NCBI GenBank assembly: GCA_030432715.1
Contig: JAUIML010000005.1
Location: 1-47,520 of the forward strand
Direction of reading: 5' to 3'
DNA length: 47,520 nt
Source: Acidimicrobiia bacterium
GTDB lineage: Bacteria > Actinomycetota > Acidimicrobiia > Acidimicrobiales > Aldehydirespiratoraceae
Part shown: one piece after another, positions 35,423 to 43,528 of the stretch
How positions within the stretch are numbered: position 1 is the first letter of the stretch
Layout: each line of letters opens with the position of its first letter
Program-made: the position numbers and the translations under genes
Notes under the pieces: model-generated
What the model was told of the DNA's origin: nothing
Databases searched by the model: none
The model's input: only the letters and a program-made list of their open reading frames with translations

Positions 35423-35785
35423 ATGACTGCAGTACTCGATCAGGTCAAGGACGCCGCCTACGCCGCTGTCGGCGTGAACCTCCTCGTCACCGACGCCATC
35501 GTCGGTCGCGAGATCCCCGCCCCGGAGTTCGCCGAGGAGCACACCGCCCTCGCCCGCAAGCAGGCCACCGAGACGCTCACGGAGTTCCGGGCCCGCTTCG
35601 AGCCCCGCGCCGTCGAGTTCGAGGGCCGTCTGCCGGAGCAGGTCGCCGAGCGGCTCGCCACCAACCGCACCAAGGCCTGGGACTTCATCGGCATCGACGC
35701 TCCCGCAGCGGCCGAGAAGCCCGCCGCGAAGAAGCCGGCCGCCAAGAAGGCCGGCACCAAGAAGTCGGCCGCCAAGAAGGCCTGA
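35423..35785 (+). CDS. HbhA-like protein with Lys/Ala-rich C-terminal tail
   Basis: A 120-residue protein: about 95 residues predicted helical (TAVLDQVKDAAYAAVGVNLL, then a charged amphipathic stretch to AWDFIG) and a tail built of AAKKPAAKKA-type repeats, as in mycobacterial heparin-binding haemagglutinin HbhA and in histone-like proteins. It could bind polyanions: DNA, heparan sulfate or envelope polymers. It is shorter than HbhA (199 aa). The XRE regulator that follows matches the recalled Rv0474-hbhA pairing in M. tuberculosis. It has a strong promoter, an AGGAG site and an intrinsic terminator. Confidence 0.75.
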   Translation: MTAVLDQVKDAAYAAVGVNLLVTDAIVGREIPAPEFAEEHTALARKQATETLTEFRARFEPRAVEFEGRLPEQVAERLATNRTKAWDFIGIDAPAAAEKPAAKKPAAKKAGTKKSAAKKA

Positions 35786-35833
35786 ATTCCCCCCTCGGGG
35801 TCGATCTTCCTCCCCCCGGAATGATCCCCCGAG

Positions 35834-35866
35834 CGACCGGGTCACCATTGGGTGACCCGGTCGTTT
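35834..35866 (+). terminator. Intrinsic terminator after the HbhA-like gene
   Basis: CGACCGGGTCACC and GGTGACCCGGTCG make a perfect 13-bp stem around loop ATTG, followed by TTT. It ends the HbhA-like transcript before the XRE gene. Confidence 0.85.
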
Positions 35867-35900
35867 CGCGTCCACACTGGAGAGGTACCGGAGACCCGCC

Positions 35901-36257
35901 ATGCCTGACAAGGACCCACGAGAAGCCTGGAGCGACCTCGGCGACTACATCCGCGAGCAGCGTCGGCAGGCCGAGCTCAGCGTGCGCAAGCTCGCCGACC
36001 TCGCCAACGTCTCCAACCCCTACCTGTCACAGATCGAGCGCGGCCTCAAGCGCCCCTCCGCCGAGATCCTCCAGCAGATCGCCCGAGCGCTCGAGGTCTC
36101 CTCGGAGTCGCTCTACGTGCGGGCCGGCATCCTCGACGAGGAGCGCGAGAGCGACCTCGTCGCCACCATCAGAGCCCAGGCCGACCTTTCCACCGACCAG
36201 AAGCAGGTGCTCATCCGGGTCTACGAGTCGTTCCTGCTGGAGAACGACGATCGCTGA
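35901..36257 (+). CDS. XRE-family transcriptional regulator
   Basis: A 118-residue protein with an N-terminal HTH_3 domain (YIREQRRQAELSVRKLADLA, NVSNPYLSQIERGLKRPSAE, LQQIARALEVSSESLYVRAG) and a short C-terminal helical part. It probably controls the HbhA-like gene just upstream, as the two are also neighbours in mycobacteria. Its stop TGA abuts the stop of the convergent DUF2993 gene (TGATCA). Confidence 0.88.
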   Translation: MPDKDPREAWSDLGDYIREQRRQAELSVRKLADLANVSNPYLSQIERGLKRPSAEILQQIARALEVSSESLYVRAGILDEERESDLVATIRAQADLSTDQKQVLIRVYESFLLENDDR

Positions 36258-37073
36258 TCACCACTCGCCGGTGACGATGCGCAGCACCGACATCGTGCGC
36301 TCGGCTCCGAGATCGGCGAGTACTCGGGCCAGGTCGACCGGCACGACGCTGTTCGCCATCGTCCCCGTGACGACTACATCGTTTGCGCCGACGTCGACCC
36401 GTTCGACCCGCAGCGCCGACGGCAACCAGGGCGCCGGGCGTTCGATCGTTCGCCGCAACCACCCCGGGAGCGGGATGGCCCGGCCGAACGCCCGGAGCGA
36501 CATCGGCGACACGAACACCTTCTGGTCGTGTGCGGCCAGCCCGACCTCCACCCAGATCCAGCGTCGGAAGCGGCGATCGGTCACTTCGAGGCGACCCGCA
36601 TGCACGCGGACGCGATGGTCGCCCTCGATCTCGCGGGCCCATCGCACCACCTCCTCGAAACGGACCGTTGCGGAGAAACCGGTCGATGCAACCCGCATCG
36701 CCTGCCCGTTGACGCCGACGACACGGATGTCGTGGGCATCGAGCGACGCATGCTCGACATGCCGGTCCCCCACGCTGATCGAATGCAGCCGGACCCGGAC
36801 CCGTTCCCACATCGGGACCTCGACCGCGCCGGTGGGAACCGCGGCGAGCGGCGCCGGCGGCCGGGCTTCGTCGACCGCCTCGATCGTCGCGGTGATCTCC
36901 ACACCGGCATCGATACGCACCGTGCGGCCGACGATCCGCCGAGCGATCGCGGTCGAGACGAACTCCGCCGACTGGCCGGCCGGCCCCTGGCCCCTGAGCG
37001 CGTTGGTGAAGACGACGACCGGGTCGAGTCGACTGCCGCGGATGCCGAAAGGATCGAACCAGTCCCTACTCAC
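36258..37073 (-). CDS. DUF2993 / LmeA-like lipid-binding protein
   Basis: A 271-residue protein with the DUF2993 pattern: IDAGVEITATIEAVDE, VRVRLHSISVGDRHVEHASLDAHDIRV split around short turns, then a paired second half ending DVVVTGTMANSVVPVDL. Mycobacterial LmeA, of this family, binds phospholipids and supports mannan elongation; the role here is only inferred. No clear signal peptide is seen. It begins with GTG, with TAGGGT 6 nt upstream, a probable leaderless promoter. Confidence 0.75.
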   Translation of the reverse strand: MSRDWFDPFGIRGSRLDPVVVFTNALRGQGPAGQSAEFVSTAIARRIVGRTVRIDAGVEITATIEAVDEARPPAPLAAVPTGAVEVPMWERVRVRLHSISVGDRHVEHASLDAHDIRVVGVNGQAMRVASTGFSATVRFEEVVRWAREIEGDHRVRVHAGRLEVTDRRFRRWIWVEVGLAAHDQKVFVSPMSLRAFGRAIPLPGWLRRTIERPAPWLPSALRVERVDVGANDVVVTGTMANSVVPVDLARVLADLGAERTMSVLRIVTGEW

Positions 37074-37079
37074 AACGCG

Positions 37080-37085
37080 ACCCTA
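37080..37085 (-). promoter_or_regulatory. -10 element of a probable leaderless promoter
   Basis: TAGGGT on the minus strand, then CGCGTT, then the GTG start of the DUF2993 gene: the same hexamer and 6-nt spacing as at 33758 and 40976. Confidence 0.55.
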
Positions 37086-37112
37086 GTTCCCCGGGATCGG
37101 CGCGCTCCCGGC

Positions 37113-39221
37113 TCAGGCCCGGCCTGCTGCGGCCTCGTCGGCGCGAGTGCGCCCGGACAGGCGGATGAGCTCCTCGTGCAGCTCGAACCAGACCGTGTGG
37201 TAGCTGTCGCGAAGCGGATCGGCGACCATCTCCACATCGCCGTCGTCGATCGCACCGAGCGCGGCCGAGAGTCGGTCGCGGTACCGGGCGAACCGAGCCT
37301 CGTCGACGGCCACGGCCTCGATGATCGGTTCGATCTCGGCATGGATCTCGTCGCGCAGCCTCGCGACCAGGTCCGGTGAAGGACCGCTCGCCTGCCACTG
37401 CGTCACAAGGCGGGCGAACCGTCCGTTCACGCCACGGAAGTCGACAAGCAGGTGGGAGATCCTCGGCGCGAGGCGTACGGCAGCGAGGGCGTAGCGCCTG
37501 TCGACTTGCGCAGTCCCGGCGGGGCGCAGCCGGAGCCCTCCCCCGGCGAGTTCGTCGATCTCGCCCGCGGCGAGGAGGCCGGCGACCGTTTCCTCGACAT
37601 CGTCGATCGCGCAACCGAGGGCAGCGGCGATCGCTGCGGCCGTGGCGACGCCCTTCAGGGCCAGCACGCGTTCGCAGGCCTCGGGCGTCGCCGATTCGAC
37701 CACGAGCGGCGCAGACGAAGCCAGCTCGGACGCAGCCGGTGGCGTTGGTCCGCCGACGTCGGCGCGCCAGGCCCGCAGCACGCGGGCATCGGCGGCCTCC
37801 CGGACCGCCGCCGGATGCGCACCGCGGAGCACTCGGCCGCCGTCGCCGTCGACGGTGACGACCTCGCCGACGGCGAGACTTCGGCCATCCACACGGATCC
37901 CCGATGCGTCGATCTCCAACGAGGCAACGCCGACGACTGCGGGCACCCCCCACCCGCGGGCGACGACCGCAGCATGGCTCGCGATGCCGCCCCGAGTGGT
38001 GACGAGGCCCTCGGCGGCGGCGATCCCGGCGACATCGGCGGGCGCCGTGTCCCGTCGGAACAGCACCACGGCATCGCCTCGCCTCGCAGATGCCAATACG
38101 TCGTCGACCGACGTGCACACGGCGCCGACAGCCCGGCCCGGCGAGGCCGCCAACCCGAAGGCCAGGACCTCGACATCCGTAGGGTCGTCATCAGGGTCGC
38201 CGTCAGGGCCGCGGGGCGAGCCGTCGATGAGGTCGCGCACGCGACCGACCGCCTCGGCCCGCGTCAGCGGGAATGCGGGATCCTCGGCCATGTCGACGGC
38301 AATGCGCATGGCCGCGGCGGCGCTGCGGGTCGCTCGGCGCGCCTGAAGGAGCCAGAGACTGCCGGCCTCGATGGTGAACTCGATCTCCACGAGGTCGGCG
38401 AGGTCGCGCTCGAGCACCGTCGCCGCCGCTTCCAGCTCTTCGGCCATCGACGGCCACAGGTCTCGCATTTCCCGAACGGGTCGGGTCGCGTGCGTGCCTC
38501 CGGCGACGTCGTCCCCCTGCGCGCCGACGAGGAAGTCCCCCACCAGGCCGGGAGCACCGGTGGACGGGTCCCGGGAGAAGACCACCCCTGTCCCCGCCGC
38601 GGGGCCGAGATTGCCGAGGACCATGGCCTGGACGATCACCGCCGTGCAGGCTTCGTCGCCGAGGTCCTCGACGCGGCGGAACGTCTGCGCCCGGTCGGAC
38701 ATCCATGACGCGACGACGGCGCGTGCCGCCGACCGGAGCTGTGTTGCGGAATCCGCCGGCACGTCCACCTCGGGCACCGATGTGGCGGCGGTGTACGAAC
38801 GGATGAAGCGGTTGCGAACGTCGGGAGCGAACCGCTCGTCGCCGGCCCGCTCGCCCATGGCCGCCAGGACCGCGTCGGTGGCGCCGATGTCGAGCACCGT
38901 GTCCATCATCCCGGGCATCGAGACCGGCCCACTCGAACGCACGCTCACGAGCAGCGGCGATGCCGGATCGGCAAGCCGTCGCCCGACCGTGGCCTCCAGC
39001 TCCGACAGCCCCGCGAACAACTCTGCCTCGAAGCGGCTGCCGTCGCCGACGAGCGCCTCTCGACACGCAACGGTCGTGAGGACGAACCCGGGCGGCACGG
39101 GCAGCCCCAGCTCGACCATCCGAACCAGGGCGGCGCCCTTCCCCCCGAGCAGGGCGATGCGTCGTTCGGTCTCGATGTCGGACGCAGCGGCGAACGAGAC
39201 CCGCACCGGCTCTGTACTCAC
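37113..39221 (-). CDS. Pyruvate phosphate dikinase-like protein lacking the PEP/pyruvate domain
   Basis: A 702-residue protein with the PPDK N-terminal ATP-grasp region (LLGGKGAALVRMVELGLPVP, SVRSSGPVSMPGMMDTVLDI) and the swivelling phosphohistidine domain TTRGGIASHAAVVARGWGVP with His416. The PEP/pyruvate TIM barrel that should follow is missing. Instead there are about 200 residues holding a winged-helix-like stretch (ALKGVATAAAIAAALGCAID) and a helical end. It could phosphorylate its His from ATP but cannot make PEP by itself; it might work with a separate PEP-domain protein or phosphorylate another acceptor. GTG start, with a purine-rich AGGGGG site. Confidence 0.85.
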   Translation of the reverse strand: MSTEPVRVSFAAASDIETERRIALLGGKGAALVRMVELGLPVPPGFVLTTVACREALVGDGSRFEAELFAGLSELEATVGRRLADPASPLLVSVRSSGPVSMPGMMDTVLDIGATDAVLAAMGERAGDERFAPDVRNRFIRSYTAATSVPEVDVPADSATQLRSAARAVVASWMSDRAQTFRRVEDLGDEACTAVIVQAMVLGNLGPAAGTGVVFSRDPSTGAPGLVGDFLVGAQGDDVAGGTHATRPVREMRDLWPSMAEELEAAATVLERDLADLVEIEFTIEAGSLWLLQARRATRSAAAAMRIAVDMAEDPAFPLTRAEAVGRVRDLIDGSPRGPDGDPDDDPTDVEVLAFGLAASPGRAVGAVCTSVDDVLASARRGDAVVLFRRDTAPADVAGIAAAEGLVTTRGGIASHAAVVARGWGVPAVVGVASLEIDASGIRVDGRSLAVGEVVTVDGDGGRVLRGAHPAAVREAADARVLRAWRADVGGPTPPAASELASSAPLVVESATPEACERVLALKGVATAAAIAAALGCAIDDVEETVAGLLAAGEIDELAGGGLRLRPAGTAQVDRRYALAAVRLAPRISHLLVDFRGVNGRFARLVTQWQASGPSPDLVARLRDEIHAEIEPIIEAVAVDEARFARYRDRLSAALGAIDDGDVEMVADPLRDSYHTVWFELHEELIRLSGRTRADEAAAGRA

Positions 39222-39349
39222 GCAGGACCCCCTGTGCCCGACTGATCGCGATCGCCGCGGCATCTTGTTGGCCTCGATCTCGCCACGCAAGCGCATCGGA
39301 CCTCGTCGAAAAAGATTTCTCCGCGCCGAGGTTGCCACCAGCGGCGTTG

Positions 39350-39368
39350 TTAGGGTTGCCTATCATCA
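39350..39368. promoter_or_regulatory. IdeR/DtxR-like iron box before the FTR1 gene
   Basis: TTAGGGTTGCCTATCATCA matches 14 of 19 positions of the recalled DtxR consensus TTAGGTTAGCCTAACCTAA, and contains the inverted core TAGG-GTTG-CCTA. It lies 49 bp before the iron permease ATG, so iron-dependent repression is likely. Confidence 0.55.
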
Positions 39369-39417
39369 TCGCGATGGGCACCGAGCCCGTCGCCGACCCT
39401 TCCGCAATCGGGGCGTC

Positions 39418-40245
39418 ATGTTCCAGACATTCCTGACCGGGCTGAGAGAAGGCCTCGAGGCCTCACTGGTCGTCAGCATCCTCTACTCGTTCCTCGTGCG
39501 GGGCGGTCACCGCGACCGGATTCCGATGCTGTGGGGCGGGGTCGCCTTCGCAGTCGTCATCTCGTTCGCCTTCGGTGCGGTGCTCCATTTCACCTCGGCG
39601 AGCCTCACCTTCGAGGCCCAGGAGGCGTTCGGGGGCATCCTTTCGATCGTCGCCGTCGGCTTCGTCACCTGGATGGTCTTCTGGATGCGGCGGGCCGCCC
39701 ACACGCTCAAGGGCGAACTCCACAACCGGATGGAAGCCGCCGTCGCCCTCGGGGCCGGTGGCGTGTTCGTCGCGGCAATGCTCGCCGTCGGGCGGGAGGG
39801 TCTCGAAACCGCACTGTTCCTCTATCCCACCTTCCAGGCACAGGGCTCGGGTGCGGGTCCGGCGATCGGAGCCGTCCTGGGCATCGCCACATCGATCGCG
39901 GCCGGATTGCTGATCTATCGCGGTGTGGTCAACCTGAACCTCGCGACCTTCTTCCGCTTCACCGGCGCGGCCCTCATCGTGATCGCCGCCGGCGTGCTGG
40001 CCTATGGGATCCACGACCTGCAGGAGGCCGACATCCTGCCCGGCCTCGACAGCCTGGCCTGGAACATCGGCGGCTATCGCGTGACCAGCTGGTACGGCAC
40101 CCTGGTCAAGGGCATCTTCAACCTCGGCCCACAGATGACCACGCTCGAGGTCGGCACGTATCTCGTCTACCTGATCCCGACCATGGCCCTGTTCCTGCGG
40201 CCGGTCGTCCGCCCTGCGCCCGTCGCCGCGACCTCGGCCGCCTGA
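39418..40245 (+). CDS. FTR1-family iron permease, EfeU-like
   Basis: A 275-residue protein with about seven membrane segments and the two REGLE motifs of FTR1/EfeU iron permeases (Arg10-Glu14 and Arg126-Glu130), which carry iron across the membrane. The efeO and efeB partners are absent; instead a double-cupredoxin lipoprotein follows 18 bp later. An IdeR-like box is upstream. It is divergent from the PPDK-like gene. Confidence 0.92.
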   Translation: MFQTFLTGLREGLEASLVVSILYSFLVRGGHRDRIPMLWGGVAFAVVISFAFGAVLHFTSASLTFEAQEAFGGILSIVAVGFVTWMVFWMRRAAHTLKGELHNRMEAAVALGAGGVFVAAMLAVGREGLETALFLYPTFQAQGSGAGPAIGAVLGIATSIAAGLLIYRGVVNLNLATFFRFTGAALIVIAAGVLAYGIHDLQEADILPGLDSLAWNIGGYRVTSWYGTLVKGIFNLGPQMTTLEVGTYLVYLIPTMALFLRPVVRPAPVAATSAA

Positions 40246-40263
40246 CGCTCCCGGAGAACCCCC

Positions 40264-40965
40264 ATGCCCCGCCACAACCGCCTGCTCACAAGCGTCCTCG
40301 TCGCCCTGACCCTCTCCGCCGTCGCCTGCTCGACCGACAGCGCCGACACCGTGACCAGCGTCCGCGGCACCGACGACGGGTGCCTGATCGCCGACTCCGA
40401 GCTCCCGGCCGGCCGCATCGAGTTCGGGTTCGTCAACGAGGCGAGCGACGTGAACGAACTCTACGTCCTGCGCGAGAACGGCGACGTGGTGAACGAGGTC
40501 GAGAACGTCACGACCGGGACCCAGCGATCGCTCACGCTCGACCTGTCCGCCGGCGAGTATCGACTCGTGTGCAAGCCGGGTCAGGTCGGTGAGGGCTTCG
40601 CCTCGACCTTCACCGTCGTGGGCGCCGGCGGTGAGGAGGTGGCCGACGCCGACCGCACGATCGAGTTCGAAGCCGTCGACTTCACCTACAACGACCTCGA
40701 CCTCTCCGATGTCGTGGTCGGCGAGACCATCCGGTTCGAGATGACGAACCGCGGCGGCCAGGACCACGAGTTCGAGGTGCTCGACCCGCGGGGAGAGGGC
40801 ATCGGTGAGGTCGGGGCCACAAAACCCGGCGCGGTCGGGGGCGCGACGATCACGTTCACCGAACCCGGTACCTACACCTACGTGTGTGTGCTCATCGACC
40901 CGGCGACCGACAAGGAACACGTCGAACTCGGCATGACCGGATCGTTCCAGGTTCCTGCGGCCTGA
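40264..40965 (+). CDS. Lipoprotein with two cupredoxin-like domains, iron-uptake partner
   Basis: A 233-residue lipoprotein (lipobox AVAC, Cys22). Residues about 40-120 resemble the cupredoxin domain of EfeO (ELPAGRIEFGFVNEASDV, LSAGEYRLVCKPG). Residues about 130-232 form a second cupredoxin with a plausible type 1 copper set: His168 (QDHEFEVL), Cys208 (YTYVC), His219 and Met224. The M75 imelysin domain of EfeO is missing. It probably oxidises or presents iron to the FTR1 permease outside the membrane. GGAG precedes the ATG. Confidence 0.85.
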   Translation: MPRHNRLLTSVLVALTLSAVACSTDSADTVTSVRGTDDGCLIADSELPAGRIEFGFVNEASDVNELYVLRENGDVVNEVENVTTGTQRSLTLDLSAGEYRLVCKPGQVGEGFASTFTVVGAGGEEVADADRTIEFEAVDFTYNDLDLSDVVVGETIRFEMTNRGGQDHEFEVLDPRGEGIGEVGATKPGAVGGATITFTEPGTYTYVCVLIDPATDKEHVELGMTGSFQVPAA

Positions 40966-40975
40966 GGCCGCGCCC

Positions 40976-40981
40976 TAGGGT
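40976..40981 (+). promoter_or_regulatory. -10 element of a probable leaderless promoter
   Basis: TAGGGT, then GACGCC, then the ATG of the enoyl-CoA hydratase. TTCCTG 18 bp upstream is a weak -35. Confidence 0.5.
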
Positions 40982-40987
40982 GACGCC

Positions 40988-41758
40988 ATGATCGACGTCA
41001 CCAACGACGGCCGGGTCCGCATCATCACGCTGCGCCGGCCCGAGGCGAAGAACGCCATGAACATCGCGATGTGGGACGGCGCGGCCGAGGCCCTGCTCGA
41101 GGCGCAGGACGATCCGTCGGTCGCCGTCGTGGTGTTCACCGGCAGCGGCGACTCGTTCTCCGCCGGCCAGGACGTGATCGAGATGGGCCGCCTGGCCATG
41201 GGCGAGACGATCGAGTCCACCCACGGCTTCGCCGGTCTCACCCGGATCCTGATCGACTTCCCGAAGCCGCTGGTGCTCGCCGTCAACGGCATGGGCCTCG
41301 GCTTCGGCGCCACCATCCTCGGTGTGGCCGACCTGGTGTTCATGTCGTCCGAGGCCCGCCTCAAGTGCCCGTTCACGACCCTCGGTGTGGCGCCCGAGCT
41401 GGCCAGCAGCGCCACGTTCCCCGCCCTGATCGGCCGCCAGAACGCCACCTGGGCGCTGATGAGCGCCGAGTGGCTCTCGGCCGAGGAGTGCAAGGAGATG
41501 GGCCTCGCCTACAAGGTCTGCGACCCGGGCGACCTCATGGACGTCACGATGGACCACGCCCGCACCCTCGCCTCCCGCCCGATCAGCTCGCTGATGGCCT
41601 GCAAGCGCACGATCGTCGACCCGATCCGGCCGCTCCTCCACGACGCCCACGAGCGGGAGAACGGCGAGTTCGCCGTGCTCATGGGCGCCCCCGCCAACAT
41701 CGAGGCGATGACCGCCTTCGCCGAAAAACGCCCCCCCGACTTCACCAACATCGACTGA
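40988..41758 (+). CDS. Enoyl-CoA hydratase/isomerase family protein
   Basis: A 256-residue crotonase-fold protein: oxyanion regions FSAGQDVIEMG and NGMGLGFGATILGVADL, then CPFTTLGVAPELASSATFP. The second catalytic Glu (in PEL) is present but the first, usually in a GxxCE-type segment, is replaced (GFGATIL), so an isomerase-like or altered hydratase activity is more likely than a standard hydratase. The ATG directly follows TAGGGT-N6. The thiolase downstream suggests beta-oxidation. Confidence 0.88.
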   Translation: MIDVTNDGRVRIITLRRPEAKNAMNIAMWDGAAEALLEAQDDPSVAVVVFTGSGDSFSAGQDVIEMGRLAMGETIESTHGFAGLTRILIDFPKPLVLAVNGMGLGFGATILGVADLVFMSSEARLKCPFTTLGVAPELASSATFPALIGRQNATWALMSAEWLSAEECKEMGLAYKVCDPGDLMDVTMDHARTLASRPISSLMACKRTIVDPIRPLLHDAHERENGEFAVLMGAPANIEAMTAFAEKRPPDFTNID

Positions 41759-41759
41759 C

Positions 41760-41805
41760 AGAAGATGCGGGTGCCTGACCCCGGGGTCAGGCACCCGCAT
41801 CTTCT
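41760..41805. terminator. 46-bp perfect palindrome between enoyl-CoA hydratase and thiolase
   Basis: Two exactly complementary 23-nt arms with no spacer (41760-41782, 41783-41805); the arm reads AGAAGATGCGGG then TGCCTGACCCC. As RNA it forms a very stable hairpin. The distal arm ends in TCTTCT rather than a clear T run. It starts immediately after the hydratase stop codon and 27 bp before the thiolase ATG. It could be a terminator, a processing site, or a dispersed repeat element. Confidence 0.8.
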
Positions 41806-41832
41806 CCGAAATCAGTACAGGAGCTACCAACC

Positions 41833-43056
41833 ATGGCCGACGCCTACATCATCGATGCGTGCCGCACCCCGCGAGGGATCGGCAAGCAGGGCAAGGGCGC
41901 CCTGTCACATCTGCATCCGCAACACCTGGGCCGCACCGTGCTCGAGGCCCTCCGTGACCGCAACGGCTTCGACACCGCCGACGTGGACGACGTCGTCTGG
42001 GGCACCAGCAGCCAGGTGGTGGAACAGTCCGGCGACCTCGGCCGCATGGCCGCACTCGACGCGGGCTACGACGTGACCGCCAGCGGCGTGACCCTCGACC
42101 GCTTCTGCGGCTCGGGCATCACCGCCACCAACTTCGCGGCCAACGCGGTGATGGCCGGCATGGAGGACCTCGTGGTCTCGGGCGGCACCGAGATGATGTC
42201 GCTGCCCAAGAAAGGGCTCCTCCCCATGGGCGCCAACAACGCCCACCTCCAGGAACTCCACCCGCAGAGCCACCAGGGCGTCTGCGCCGATGCCATCGCC
42301 ACGATCGAGGGAATCCCCCGCGAGGCCCTCGATGCCCACGCAGCCGAGTCGCAGCGCCGCGCCGACGTCGCGATCAAGGAAGGGCGCTTCGACAAGAGCC
42401 TGATCCCCGTGCTCAACCTCGACGGCACGGTCGCGCTCGACCACGAGGAGTTCCCCCGGCCCCAGACAACCGTCGAGTCCCTGGCGGCACTCCCCCCGAG
42501 CTTTCCGGCCGTGGCCGACTATCGCCACTCGGAGGACTCCCCCACCTTCCGCGAGCTCATCAACCGCAAGTACCCCGACGTCGACATCCAGCACGTCCAC
42601 CACGCCGGCAACTCCTCGGGCGTGGTCGACGGCGCCGCGGCGATCCTGATGGCCAGCGACCGCTACGCCAAGGCGCACGGCCTCACGCCGCGGGCCCGGG
42701 TGGTCGCCACCGCCAACATGGGCGATGACCCGACGCTGATGCTCAACGCCCCGGTGCCCGCCGCGCACAAGGTGCTCGAACGGGCCGGCATGACCCTCGA
42801 CGACATCGACCTGTTCGAGGTCAACGAGGCCTTCGCCGTGGTGTCGGAGAAGTTCCAGCGCGACCTCGACCTCGATCGCGACAAGGTCAACGTCAACGGC
42901 GGCGCGATGGCGCTCGGCCACCCCATCGGGGCCACGGGCGCCATCCTCATCGGCACCGTGCTCGACGAACTCGAACGCCGCGACCTCCAGATCGGCCTCA
43001 TCACCATGTGCGCCGGCGGCGGGATGGCCCCCGCCATCATCATCGAACGCGTCTGA
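41833..43056 (+). CDS. Acetyl-CoA acetyltransferase (thiolase)
   Basis: A 407-residue thiolase, which joins or cleaves beta-ketoacyl-CoA. Nucleophile Cys92 is in LDRFCGSGITATNFA; VNEAFAV, NVNGGAMALGHPIGATG (His) and CAGGGMAPA (second Cys) complete the active site. AGGAG precedes the ATG. It follows an enoyl-CoA hydratase, but the strong palindrome between them makes separate expression possible. Confidence 0.94.
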   Translation: MADAYIIDACRTPRGIGKQGKGALSHLHPQHLGRTVLEALRDRNGFDTADVDDVVWGTSSQVVEQSGDLGRMAALDAGYDVTASGVTLDRFCGSGITATNFAANAVMAGMEDLVVSGGTEMMSLPKKGLLPMGANNAHLQELHPQSHQGVCADAIATIEGIPREALDAHAAESQRRADVAIKEGRFDKSLIPVLNLDGTVALDHEEFPRPQTTVESLAALPPSFPAVADYRHSEDSPTFRELINRKYPDVDIQHVHHAGNSSGVVDGAAAILMASDRYAKAHGLTPRARVVATANMGDDPTLMLNAPVPAAHKVLERAGMTLDDIDLFEVNEAFAVVSEKFQRDLDLDRDKVNVNGGAMALGHPIGATGAILIGTVLDELERRDLQIGLITMCAGGGMAPAIIIERV

Positions 43057-43103
43057 GGCTTGCGGGACGTAGGACCCGGCGCGGCTTCGGGCGACCTGTC
43101 ACG

Positions 43104-43523
43104 ATGGTCGCGATGACGCAGTCGAGCCGCGCCGAAGTCGACGATCTGACCGAGAACGAGCAGGTGTTCGGCTTCCTGCTCGCGCTCCACGGCGCGGTGC
43201 ATCTTCTCGGCGTCGCCATCGCGTGGCGCATGTTCGAGATCCACAACTTCGAGTACGAGGACGTGTGGCCGGCGGCGGGGTCGTGGCCCGGTCGCGGCGC
43301 CGGGGTGCTGTGGCTGGTGACCGCGGTCGCGCTCATGCTGGTCGGCGCGCGGCTGGCGTCTCGGCGTCCGGTCACCCGTATCCAGATCACCGTGCCGCTG
43401 GTGCTGTCGGTGATCATGACGCTGACCGCGCTGCCGTCGGCGCTGCCCGGCACCGCGGTCAGCGGTGCGATCCTGCTGGCGATGGCGGTGCTGGCGCTGC
43501 GCCGAGCCGGGATCGGTCGCTAG
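43104..43523 (+). CDS. Small membrane protein of unknown function
   Basis: A 139-residue protein with about four hydrophobic segments (VFGFLLALHGAVHLLGVAIA, GVLWLVTAVALMLVGARLA, ITVPLVLSVIMTLTALPSAL, GAILLAMAVLALRR). No family recognised. A start at the ATG at 43113 is also possible: neither has a Shine-Dalgarno sequence and CACGAT lies 7 nt before the second. Its stop is 5 bp from the end of the convergent stress-protein gene. Confidence 0.65.
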   Translation: MVAMTQSSRAEVDDLTENEQVFGFLLALHGAVHLLGVAIAWRMFEIHNFEYEDVWPAAGSWPGRGAGVLWLVTAVALMLVGARLASRRPVTRIQITVPLVLSVIMTLTALPSALPGTAVSGAILLAMAVLALRRAGIGR

Positions 43524-43528
43524 CGGGA

